Assembly: GCA_006538405.1 (NCBI GenBank)
Contig: BJKQ01000006.1
Coordinates: 558,001 to 622,000, forward strand
Length of the DNA: 64,000 nt
Source of the DNA: Hansfordia pulvinata
Taxonomy: Eukaryota > Ascomycota > Sordariomycetes > Xylariales
Direction of reading: 5' to 3'
Shown here: one piece after another, positions 45,271 to 55,319 of the stretch
Numbering within the stretch: position 1 is the stretch's first letter
Layout of the letters: each line of letters begins with the position of its first letter
Notes under the pieces: model-generated
Databases searched by the model: none
The model's input: the letters and a program-made list of their open reading frames with translations, nothing else
What the model was told of the DNA's origin: nothing
Position numbers and translations under genes: made by a program

Positions 45271-46055
45271 ATGACGAACGAGGAATACTACGAGATGACG
45301 AACGAGGAAGGCGTCAAAGTCTTCACTTGGTTCCTCTGGATATCCGAGCAAAGGCTCGGGGGCGTGCCCGGGGCCCTCGCCGTGACCACTTTAGGCAGGT
45401 ATAAAGCACCCAGTGACTTGACCCTCTTCTCCGATGGCGTACAGCACAGGGTCCACCAGCAAATCGTCTGCAGGCAGTCGTCTGTGATCAAGAGACTCGC
45501 TGACCTCGACTCCAATGTGGGTCTCTACTTCTCCTGCCTGCCACTCCAAGAAAACCTGTTGAGTTAGTATCTGACCTTGAGGCTCCTGGACTCCTCTTCC
45601 TTGGACAGGAGACAGATTACAAGGTTTTCGAAGTCATCTTTGACGAGATGCCCCTCTTCGCTTGGATTCACTTCATGTATTCCGGGAGTTACGACCTGCC
45701 GCCAAAGACCTCGGTGCTGAAACACCTTAAAGTCTACCAAATCGCCGAATGGTACGACGTGCAGCCGCTGATTCTGGCCACGATGGACAAGATGGAGGCC
45801 TGCATCGTCGCGGAGGGGGCGGAAGAGAAGGGGACGGAACAGAAGGGAGAGTTCGCAGAGCTCTACGACGAGGTCTGCTCCAACGAAGGCGAAGACATAC
45901 GCCTGCTCGAACTGCTGGCCGATATCGCCTACGAAAGGCCGGACCTTCTCCCTGTAGATGTGGATTCGGTCTGTGAACACTTCTGGCCGGTGTACCGAAG
46001 CTGCCTGATGAGCAAGCGCAATGACCAGCGTTGGCCGCCGTCCTTTTTGCCGTAG
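45271..46055 (+). CDS. BTB/POZ-domain protein 1 of a tandem pair
   Basis: Two exons, 45271-45516 and 45609-46055 (230 aa), with an in-phase intron ending GGACAG. The BTB core is visible: SDLTLFSDGVQHRVHQQIVCRQSSVIKRL, then across the splice ETDYKVFEVIFDEMPLFAWIHFMYSGSYDL, and after that LKVYQIAEWYDVQPLI. The same intron position and phase occur in the next gene, so the two look like tandem duplicates. Fungal stand-alone BTB proteins of this kind are numerous and mostly uncharacterised; BTB domains mediate protein contacts, often with Cul3 ligases. The start is uncertain: ATGs at 45271 and 45295 sit in a short direct repeat (ATGACGAACGAGGAA), and the same frame stays open upstream to an ATG at 45004. 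A glutamate-rich loop (EEKGTEQKGE) lies in the C-terminal half. Confidence 0.75.
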
Positions 46056-46924
46056 GGCTTCCGCCCTGGCGTGAACAAGACGAGCGCCCCGGAATGCAGG
46101 CTGAGACGGATTCACCTTGCTGGATATAATACCTGGCTCTATCTTCCAGCACGCTGTGCGCGGATATCGGAATATGGAGGGTGGGAATGTCGGGAGTTCA
46201 GAGCTCGGTGGTCGATACCCTGCAGACATTGCGAGGCTGGACCACGCGGCAGAACGGCGTCTCAGGTGTTGATGCTCGGTCTCATGGAAGTACTTTAGCC
46301 TCATGGACTCTTCATGATCAATGAAAATCGACCCGTACCGTTATTTGCTCCTCTCTGCCGGTGACAGTTGTGTAGCAGACGGCACAACTGATGCGAGCGG
46401 GCAGTTTCGTGTGAAGAACCATTACGGCATTCAATACGGGCAGTCAATGCACGTGACTGAGGTAGACTTACCACGATACGTGTCCGGGACGAGGACCGTT
46501 TGCAACGCGAGGAAGGCGCGACGGGGAGACACTGGCGCGGGACTTCCCAGTAGCCAGGTTACCTGCCGCCTGCCCACCTACTTTGGTACGGGTATCATTC
46601 AATGGACGGACAGAGGCCCTCCAGGCGCTGCGAGAGGCATCGGTACAGGCCGAGAGGTGGGAGGTCGAATATAAAAGGCGTTGCCCTCTACGCCGGAGGT
46701 CTTCTCTCTTTTTCTTCACCTTCTTCATATACTTCACGGCACCCTCCGAGAGCTCGACAAGCAGCAACTTCGCGGCGATTGCGGCTCCGAGGGCATCTCC
46801 GAGGGCATCTCCCATCCACCGAACCTGTTGAACAAAGTTCGTCCGGCGCCTACGGTGCCGAGAATCATCACACATCCACCACAAACCTGCCACACTCCCT
46901 CCTTCACTTCACAGAGCCGTCAAC
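46056..46924. other. Intergenic region between the BTB genes
   Basis: Holds the promoter of the second BTB gene. A TATAAAA lies at 46670-46676, followed by a CT-rich leader and a short direct repeat (CTCCGAGGGCAT twice) near 46785-46810. No gene seen. Confidence 0.6.
46670..46676 (+). promoter_or_regulatory. TATA box candidate for the second BTB gene
   Basis: TATAAAA is followed by a pyrimidine-rich stretch (CTTCTCTCTTTTTCTTC) suited to transcription start, and the gene start codon is about 250 bases downstream. Position and context support it; no start-site data are available. Confidence 0.5.
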
Positions 46925-47717
46925 ATGTCACTCAGCAGGCCCAAATACTATTACAGTACTCATTTGTCGAAAACCATGAAAAAACTCCTCCATGACGGCG
47001 AATCCAGTGACCTGACACTTGTCTGCGAAGGCAAGGAGGTAAAGGTCCACCAGCTAATTGTCTGTGCTCATTCTCCCGTGATCAAGAAAGCCGTCACCGG
47101 CGAGTTCAAGGTAAGTCAATCCATGGGTAGACGACGCACGTCCTCGCCTGACTCTTGTCGTTTAGGAGGCCACAAGCAAAGTCCTCAACGTCGATTTCGG
47201 CATTGACGCACTTAATCTGATGTTGACCTTCATCTATAGCGGCCGCTACTACCCGGAGGTCGGCTATTACCGCCCTCAGGGCAGCAAGAGTCTCTCGCCG
47301 GCACAGTCCGATACAAATCGCAAATATACTCTGCTCAACATCAAGGTGAACGGCATTGCCGACTACTACGACGTGGCGTTTCTCACAGGTCTTACAAGGG
47401 ACATAATCTGTGACATGGCAGCCGGGAAATTCGTCGACTTCATGATCATCTACAAGGCCATCTACGTGGACAAACTGACTGGAGACACTGCGATCGCCCC
47501 GATGCTGGCCAGAATTGCAGCCGAAACGCCTGGAATGCTGGCCAGAATTGCAGCCGAAACGCCTGGCATACTTCCCTCGTCTCGTGCAAAACTCGATCAT
47601 CTGACCCCTGATTTTTGGGAGGCGTACTGGATCCGGCTGGCGTCAAAATTCCAAGATGAAGAAGAGGCGGGAAACAGCAGCTACCGTCAGTGGAGCACGA
47701 AGAACCCCGACATATGA
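46925..47717 (+). CDS. BTB/POZ-domain protein 2 of a tandem pair
   Basis: Two exons, 46925-47110 and 47166-47717 (245 aa), with an in-phase GTAAGT...TTTAG intron. The domain reads SDLTLVCEGKEVKVHQLIVCAHSPVIKKAV, then after the splice EATSKVLNVDFGIDALNLML, FIYSGRYYPE and GIADYYDVAFLTGL, a standard fungal BTB layout. The intron sits at the same place as in the upstream gene, supporting tandem duplication, though the sequences have diverged. Near the C-terminus an 11-residue segment (MLARIAAETPG) is exactly doubled by a 33-base tandem duplication (47502-47567). The HLTPDFWEAYW tail parallels CEHFWPVY in the first gene. Function unknown beyond protein binding. Confidence 0.85.
47502..47567 (+). 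repeat. 33-bp in-frame tandem duplication inside BTB gene 2
   Basis: Two units, 47502-47534 and 47535-47567, differ only at the last base. The frame is kept and an 11-residue helix-like segment is doubled. The near identity suggests a recent event. Confidence 0.95.
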
Positions 47718-48576
47718 CGATCGGCTGGTTACGATGAGCCTCTGACTGGGCATTTACCACGCCAGATCGACCGTGCGCAGAAACACGAGCCAGAGGAGTC
47801 CAGACCGTGACACTGCTCAGCTTTGAAACAAGGAAACGGGACATGGAGTATCGGAACATGGCGCAGAGGGCCGGGAACGCTACAGCCCGCGGCCTTTTAG
47901 TGGATGGTAGATAGTTTCATTGATACTATTTCTCTCCCGCTGATGGTATGCTCGCACCAGTAGTCGGCCCTGAGATGTGAGCACCCAGATCTATATGCAC
48001 CCATATCCACATGCTTGAACAGTGACTCGTAAACACATGTTCTTCTTGTCCAAATCAGACAACCGCTTACTCCTCCAGCCAAGCCCGCCTCGAGACGAAT
48101 GTCCGAAGCCATTCTGCCGTCGGTCACCGACCAGGCACATGTCGCACCGGCAGCGGCACGGCTCCAGTATCCCCGTGGCCAACACCTTCAACCAGATCTG
48201 CAAGGAGAAACGGGGGCAGAGGGTTGACCGGGCACGTTTTTCACGCGGCGCACCAGAGGCCTGGCTTTCGTCTGAGGGCGCAGGGTGGTTCCGGGGTCAG
48301 TATTTTCCCCTTGACCGTGGCAATTCTCAATGGAGCCCGATGCTAAGGAGGTGAAGCCCCATTAAATCGCTGTATATGTGCTGATGTCGAAAGAACGCCT
48401 CGCTGGTTTTTTTTCCATGATCGCCCTCAATGACCACTGCAGCAAGTGGCAGAGGCGGAAGACGACCCACAACTATCGCCGTCGTCGAGCTTGCGCTGAC
48501 AGCGGTCTGCGCCCAGCCGCGGTGGAAACCTGGGAAGAGCGTCGCCGGCATACCTAATAATGGCTGGCAGGGTTCT
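47718..48576. other. Convergent intergenic region
   Basis: Lies between the stops of BTB gene 2 (+) and eIF2B alpha (-) and should hold both 3' ends. No repeat of note and no gene supported. Confidence 0.6.
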
Positions 48577-49757
48577 TCACAGATTGTAAAAGAGAATTTC
48601 TCTAGCAACATCAGACGGTATCATGACACGGTGGCTGCAGAAGAAGGACCGGATCAGTTCAGGCGGCTGCAAGTATGTTAGCATGAGACAATGTCACTTC
48701 CGAACAACGACGGCAACCCCGCGAACATACCGTATAGTCAACCGCCTCGGAAAGGCTCGTCTTGCCCTGGCTCGGTTCGTCCTGGTCGTCCGCGACGCGG
48801 AAGTCGAGAATACGCTGGGGGAAGCTGAGGGTGTGCTGGGAGGTGGGGAAGGTCTTGCCGAACTTGTGCTGCTCGGCGGCGATGAAGAAGTCCTTGCCGT
48901 GCTGCTTGGCGAGGCAGGCGAGCTGGTAGGTGCCGATGCGGGAGATGATGCCGCCGCTGGCGCAGACGGCCTCGCAGCCGACGAGGACCAGCGAGACCTT
49001 CTCCATGACGTGCGCGACGGCGCCCTCGTGGATGACGGCCACGGGGATGTTGTGCCGGCGCAGGCTCTGCACGACGTGCTCGGCGTCGCCCGCCAGGCCG
49101 GATTCGTTGACGGCGTAGATGACCTGGAAGCGCCGGGGCTCGTCGTTGTCGTGGCGCTGGGCGGCCTTCTGCAGCAGGGTGCCGATGAGGCGGGAGCCGC
49201 CGTGGGTGAGGATGACCGCGTCGTCGCGGATGTACCGGCGGGCCAGCAGGGCGACCTCGACGCGCTGGTGCTTGGCGCGCTGGACGAAGAGGCGAGCGTT
49301 GCGGATCAGGTGCGCCCGGATCGTGTCGAAGGTCTCGCGGGTGTCGGGCGCCGGGGCCGATGAGGCGGTGGTGGTCGAGTTCTCCTTCAGCGACATGAGG
49401 AGGTACTGCTGGAAGAGGTCGGTGCCGTGGGTCAGGGCGACGGGGTTGCGGAAGGCCTTGCGCAGCTTGGCGGACTGGTGCTTGACGAGATCCATAGTCT
49501 CAAAGACGGTCTGCGAGCGCGTGTGGTCCAGCATCTTAATCAGGGCCTCGATGGCGGCAACCGGCATGGTCAGCTCCGGGTCCTCGGCCAGCAGCTGCTT
49601 GTATGTGCTGACGATGCTGTTTGCTTGTCAGCTTCATGTTCCGTGAGGGGGACGAGAGCGGGACGTCCTACTCGAATCCCTCGACCTCGAGACTGTTGCT
49701 CCGGATGGGCAAGCCACGAGGCTCGCCGGAGGCCGCCTCCGTGGCCTTGGTCGCCAT
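48577..49757 (-). CDS. GCN3: Translation initiation factor eIF2B subunit alpha (GCN3)
   Basis: Three exons: 49757-49672, 49616-48731 and 48666-48577 (353 aa). The first intron has a weak GTAGGA donor, the second GTATGT and TTGCAG. Joined, the start reads [32 protein letters not shown] and the end VDYTPPELIRSFFCSHRVMIPSD, both typical of eIF2B alpha. The Rossmann-like C-terminal half is clear: AVILTHGGSRLIGTLL, VIYAVNESGLAGDAEHV, VSLVLVGCEAVCASGGIISRIGTYQLA and DFFIAAEQHKF. As a regulatory subunit of the eIF2 guanine-nucleotide exchange factor it senses phosphorylated eIF2 alpha and links amino-acid starvation to translation control. A Thr/Ser/Ala loop (TTTASSAPAPDTRE) sits in the middle. The short first exon and its weak donor are the least certain parts. 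Confidence 0.93.
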
Positions 49758-50722
49758 GTCGATGGTGGTTGTTTGGGTGCTGGATAGACGGCGTCGATTG
49801 ATGCCAATGTTTTTGTTGAGAAAGACTGCGAGTGTTCAGACAGTAGAGTGCGGTGTTGAGTGGCGTGGATTGGGTATGCGAGTGTCGTTGGGCGACGCGC
49901 TTTGGGGGGGTTTTAAGGTCGGCGAGTCGGTGTCTGGGCAGTGAAGTGCGACTTTTGGGTTTGTGACTCAATTGCCCTGCTCTTATTGGAGTGGGATGAT
50001 GCAGCCCGAGTCTAAGCCGGCTGGCATAAAAGTTGACGAGGGGCTGCACCGGCGCCGGCCTGCGCCTACGGGGCAGGAGGCCAAGTACTTGCTTGTATCG
50101 CATTTGCCCCGCGTCGGATTTGTGCAGGCCCAGTGTAGAAGTCGGCCGAGTCTAAGGGATCAGGGTACATCCCGCTACTTCCGCTTACCACTTCCACCAC
50201 CCGCCATGGCGGGGTATTCGTGCCCGAGCCGCGTTCCCACAGACACACCACATTGAGGGACGCAAGTGGCTGACGTCTCCCAACTATAATAGAGTCAGAC
50301 ATGCAAGGTCGAAGTAGCTGGGGCCTTCATTTTTGTGGTAACAAGACTTCGCTGTCCTGGCCCTTGCTTATAGTTCAAAGTCTGCATGGGCCATCACCGG
50401 CATGCAAAGGTTCACTTCTGCTGATTCGCATTGATAACCACAGGCTTGCACATCGATAACGGTCTCTGTTCTAGAACCGGGCTTCATATGCTGTCATCAC
50501 GATCCACGTCTTTGGTTTCCAGCCTCGCTGTCGCTAGCCTTACTGTTCCCAAAGATCTCATACGAACCACATGCGCTGGAGCTGGGCGGGTTCCTAAACG
50601 CGGCTCAGCAACTCCGCGTCTCGCGACAGTCCGATCCGGATCTGCCGCCAGCTCATCGCGCTGCGGGGTGCAAACCCACCCACGCAGCCTACTCACGCCG
50701 TCATCCCCGCAAGCGCACGCGC
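49758..50722. other. Intergenic region, GDI 3' end to GCN3 promoter
   Basis: Both neighbours are on the minus strand, so this holds the GCN3 promoter and the GDI 3' end. No 8-mer copy, repeat or gene is seen. Confidence 0.6.
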
Positions 50723-52777
50723 TTATTCCTCGGCCACCTGCAGACCCTCACGCAGACCCTCGACCTTGAGCTCCTCGCCCGTGGCCCGCTGGTAGATGTC
50801 TCTGACGTCCTCCGTCGTCGTCTCGAAGTGCGACTGGGCGTCGTAGCTCTTGGAGATGAAGATGTTGTCGCTCTTGCCAGTGTCGACGGGCTCGTAAAGA
50901 GGGATGGGCGCGCCCTGTCAGGTGCGTCAGCTGGTGTTATCTTCGGCTTCACGCAACGCAGAGGGTATCTTACCATAAACTGCTCCTCAATCTGGCCAAG
51001 GCGGTCCAGACCCGGCTGCAGCTCGAGGTGGTGGTTGGCCGAAGACTCGGCAATGGTCGACACGATGGCGATGTAGTAGCCCTTGGGGCAGACGTTGTGG
51101 GCCGAAGAGACGCAGGCAATGTAGATGTCTGATCAACAAGTCAGTCACGCGGAGCTCTCGATACATGCGGATGCGCTTACCGTTCTTGCGGCCGACCTGG
51201 GACTGGGGAATGATCAGCTGGCTCGAGTCGGCATCGTTGGTGCCAGCGAGAGGGTGCTTCAGCACGCAGATGGCCCGCAGGACGTGGCCAACAACCTTGG
51301 TCTTGCCAGGGAAGTAGGACGGGTCGCCGACAATCATCTTGGCCTTGGTCTCGAACTTCATCTCGGGCTCGATGCCAGACATGGTGGCCTTGATACCGGT
51401 AGCCTTGTCACCGTCGTAGGTGATCTCGTCGACGTTGGTGTTGAGCATGTAGGTGCCTCCGTAGATGGCCGAAAGACGAGCGAAGCCCTGGGGCAGCTCG
51501 CCGAGGCCGTACAGAGGGTAGATGTAAGGCGACTTTCCGTACCTGGCAACCGAGTTGCCGTACATGCGGATGCGCTCAAGGGCCTCGGGGCCTGGCCGGG
51601 CGTGTCGATGTAGCTGTCGTTGAGGTAGAGAGCCATGGCGTGGCCAACAAAATCGCGAGTGCCAGCCTCGAGACCGAACTTGTCGTAGACCTCCTTCATG
51701 CAGCATTTGTTCATGTCGAGACCTGTGCAAGTGTCAGTTTGGTGGCTGGGCTGGCAGTGCTGTCCGGCGTCCGACTCACCCTTGTGCGTGGCGGTGTCCT
51801 TGGCGTCAAAGGTGCCAACCCACTCAATGAAGCTCTTCATGCGGCGCTTCTCGAAGATGCCCATCAGGGGGGACTTGAGCGCCTCGCCGGCATCGGAGGG
51901 GACCTTGGCGACGGTGGCCTTGGGGCCGGAGCCCTGCTGGACGAAGCTGCCGGCGACCTGCTTGAACTCAAGGTAGCGGGTGACGTCGGTGGAGACGAGA
52001 ATGTTGGTCAGCTCGCCCGAGGACATGAGGAACTTGGGGACCAGGTCGATGTTCCAGTCGTTGGCACGGCCATATTTCTTCCACGGCTCCTCGCCGGCGG
52101 CGAAGTTGCCATACTTCTTGAAGAGCTGTTGGGGAGAGACGTCAGTCGCTGCTGCGGGGCGAGCTGGTGTGGTGGGGCACGGGGTTTCGGGTTCTGGGGG
52201 CCGTGGGAAGGCACGGTGTCACTGGGAGCATCCATACCGTCTCGAGGTTGACTGAAGCAGCCTCTCTAGATTATCGAAACACGGTCAGTCATATTTGAGG
52301 CTCCATGGGTGGCGGGTGTTGCGGCGGGCAAGCTGTTGGCGGGTTCACTGCAGCTGTAGCCAGGCATGGCGGGCAGGGCAAGGGACAGGTACACACCCTC
52401 CGTAGTGGTCGTTGCGGTCGATGTGCAGGACCTTCTTGCCCTTGACACTGAGGACACTGTTGCGAGAACGCGGGTCAGCTGGCGGTCGAGTCGGCGCGGG
52501 GCGAGGTCTTCATACCCAGAGAGAATACACTCGGTCAGGCCTGTAGAGCAAGACGGCGGTCGGGAGCTTGGGTCAGCACATGGTGGGCTGTGTCACGGCA
52601 CGACATACAGGCCTACTGCAGCCTCGCGCCATGCGCCGGCAGGCCGGGGCCGGCTGGTGGTGAGGTGCAGAGGGCAGGCAGAGAACAGGGAAGGGGGCCG
52701 CCAGAGCGGTGCGGGGTGGTGTTGGACTGACCAGTGCCCAGGACGACGACATCGTACTCCTTAGCAATCTCGTCCAT
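50723..52777 (-). CDS. GDI1: Rab GDP-dissociation inhibitor (GDI1), one apparent frame break
   Basis: Eight exons: 52777-52732, 52540-52516, 52456-52397, 52265-52238, 52125-51780, 51722-51181, 51128-50974 and 50914-50723 (about 464 aa after one base correction). Small 5' exons rebuild the invariant MDEIAKEYDVVVLGTGLTEC then LSVKGKKVLHIDRNDHYGG. Later blocks include NDWNIDLVPKFLMSSGELT, GHAMALYLNDSY, YGKSPYIYPLYGLGELPQGF, SQLIIPQSQVGRKNDIYI and FISKSYDAQSHFE, all characteristic of GDI. The frame breaks at a G run at 51587-51590 (plus strand), where one more base joins DTPGQAP to EALERIRMYGNS. GDI extracts GDP-bound prenylated Rab GTPases from membranes and is essential in yeast, so a real null is unlikely. 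Seven introns make it the most intron-rich gene here. Confidence 0.95.
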
Positions 52778-54292
52778 GGCGGGCAGAGTTTGGATATGAT
52801 GGTGGGGTGTGCGCTTCTCGTGGGGATATGCTGATGACGGGAGGAGGAGGAGGAGAGCAGTAAGGGCGAGGAGAGAGAGTGGTGGGAAGAATCGGTGAGA
52901 GCCAGCAGGCGACGGAGCGTGCAAGCAGCGGCAGCGGCAGCAACAGCGGTGGTGGTGGTGGTGGTGGTGACAGCGGGATCCGACTGGAGCCCACCATGCC
53001 GAGTGTCATAGCTACCGCCTCCATCCAGTCCGTCCACACCCGCCCGCTTCCTTTCTAGGCTGCCCCTCCAACGCTGGAGCCGTCGAGATCCACGCGGCGG
53101 ACGTCTTTCGGCGCTGGCCCCTCCAGGTCAGCAGCTGCCCTGCATCCAATTGCGCTGGATTAGGTACTCGTACCTCCTACGGGTATCCGCACTGGACTGC
53201 CACGAGAGTCCATGACGGACGGTCAAGGTTCCGGGTACTCTGCCAATACCTGCGAGAGAAGCCAAAGGCACGTGAAGCACGGTAGCCCCTCGTCCCGCTG
53301 ACTTTGGGGGTGAGGGGTCATCCACTCCAGCTGTCTGCCGCTGCCGCTGCCGCTGCCGCTGCTGTCCCAGCGCCCCTGCCACGCCTGCTTCGGGTAGCTC
53401 CTGCCACCAGCTACCTGTTAGCAGGTCCGCCGCCGACCCGCCGCTGGAGCTGTGGCCAATCACAGCCGCGGCGTCTCTCTGGGCCCGCCCGCCGCTGGGC
53501 CCTGAACTCCATAGTCGCTGCTAGAGCCTGGAGATCACCACCACCACCGCTTCTTTGCTCCTCGACCGCGCAACCCCGTGGCCAGCTAAGAGCATCGCCA
53601 GCCACCCTGTCGCCTTGTCTGTTCTAGTGGTCAAGAATGAGACAGACACCGATCGACAATGCCTTTCAGTTGAGCCGCCCTTTGGCACAGACTGGCGTTC
53701 TGCCCACGCGAACCAGTGCGTGTCAGTGTCCGAGGCATACAAATCCATCGTGGCTGGGGAATGGCGGGGAGGTGACAGCACCAGTCAGCTCGTCCCGACT
53801 CGACAGGATACGCTGCCGCCAGACGATCGATTTGAACTACGGGGGCTTTGACACGCACAGCCAGATCCCAAGATGGGCACTGTGTCTGTGCCCTGTCCCC
53901 ATTAATCAGTGGCGTCGGCACGGACAAGCGTCACACCGCAGTCGTCGTCTGTCATTCCATAGCATAGCTTGACGTTCTGACATACTGGCAGTGTACATCG
54001 AGGATTGTTCTCAGCCGAACGACAGGACGAGGCTGTCGCATCTGCGGTCAACAGCACGGTGCCCTGTTTACAAGCGCACGCGTGGTTTCTTCCAAGAAAC
54101 CACCTTGATATGGACACACCACGGACGGCCGGTCATTTCGCTTTTATAATACACGACTGTTCTGACTGTTTCTACAATTATCTACATGGAGGCAACGCCC
54201 TCCGCCGGTTCGTTGGCCGGGGATGTCTTTTTCTTCGACTTGGGTTTAAGACACGGCTCTGCCACGCCGCTCTCTACCCAGCTGGCCTCCCA
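52778..54292. other. Intergenic region, uL29m 3' end to GDI promoter
   Basis: A GGT-repeat tract lies at about 52951-52970 and a GCCGCT hexamer run at about 53336-53365; one TACTCGTA is at 53165. No gene supported. Confidence 0.6.
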
Positions 54293-55319
54293 TCACTGCT
54301 TCACGGTCTCCTGGGGCTTCTCGGCAGCCTTGTCGGCCACGTCGATGGGCTTGGAGGGCTCGCTCTTGATCAGGTCCTCGGCCTTGATCTGCGCGCCGGA
54401 CTCGGCCTCGACGGGCTCTGCCGCGGCAGGCTCGGCCTCGGCGACGTCCTCCTCGAAATAGGAGCTCGGGGTGTAGGGGTTGGACCGAGAGCTGAGGTCG
54501 ACCTCGGGGTCGTTCTCAGCGAGGTCACGGGCGTCTTCCCAGACGTAGAGGCGCTCCGTCAGGACGTGCTTGATGCCCTTCATGGTCTTGCGAACCTGTG
54601 GCGCGCGGGGGCGGGTCAGCATGAAATGGGTTACCATAGGGGGAGGGGAGGGGAGGGGAGGTCGCGATCGCAATCACGCTGTGACAGGCCAAGGGTAAGC
54701 TTACCTCGAGAAGGCGGGCGTCGGACTCGTCGCCGCCCGCCTCGCCGAGTTCCATGCGGTTGCGCTCCTCGCGCTGGGTGTGTATGCGGTTCTGCTCCTT
54801 GACGCAAACCCACCACAGCTTGTGCAGGTCCTCCCAGCTCTTCTGGCGCAGCTCCTCGACCATCCAGCCGCGGCCGTGCTGGGCGTCCTCTTCCGGGGTC
54901 AGCAGCAGCTTGGCGCCGTCGTCGCCGCGGTTGGCGCCCGCGTAGAAGAACTGCCACAGGCCGTGGTCCGGGTCGGTCTTGACGTCGGCCCGGGGCTTGT
55001 AGGCCTCGTTGGGCTGGGGCCGCTCGTGGCGCTGGACGTTCATGCGGAAGCGCGGGCCCGAGCGGTACAGGCTGCTGACGCCGCGCTGGCGGTTGCGGTC
55101 GCGGCGCACGCGGCGCATCTGGGGCGCCGGGGTCGTGGAGAAGGGGCATCGCTGGGCGGGCGACGTCGTCGTCGTCGTGGCAGTGGGGGTGGTGGTGGTC
55201 CCAGACAGGTTCAGGAGGGCGAGGCTGCGGGCGAGGGTGCCGGCTCCGGCGGAGGGGGCGGCGGCGGCGGTGAGGCCGAGGCGGCCGAGCGACGGCCGCA
55301 GACAAGCAGGCGCTGCCAT
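54293..55319 (-). CDS. mrpL4: Mitochondrial large ribosomal subunit protein uL29m
   Basis: Two exons, 55319-54705 and 54595-54293 (305 aa), with an in-phase intron (GTAAGC...ACCTGTG side, acceptor CAG). The N-terminus is Ala/Thr/Ser/Arg-rich without acids, ending in a FSTTPAPQMRR segment typical of a mitochondrial presequence. The MRP-L47 core follows: GLWQFFYAG, GRGWMVEELRQKSWEDLHKLWWVCVKEQNR, then after the splice VRKTMKGIKHVLTERLYVWEDA. The C-terminal 70 residues are acidic, Glu/Ala-rich and probably disordered, longer than in many relatives. It belongs to the large mitoribosomal subunit near the tunnel exit, as does uL23m encoded 40 kb away; the two proteins contact each other in known mitoribosomes. 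Confidence 0.93.
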
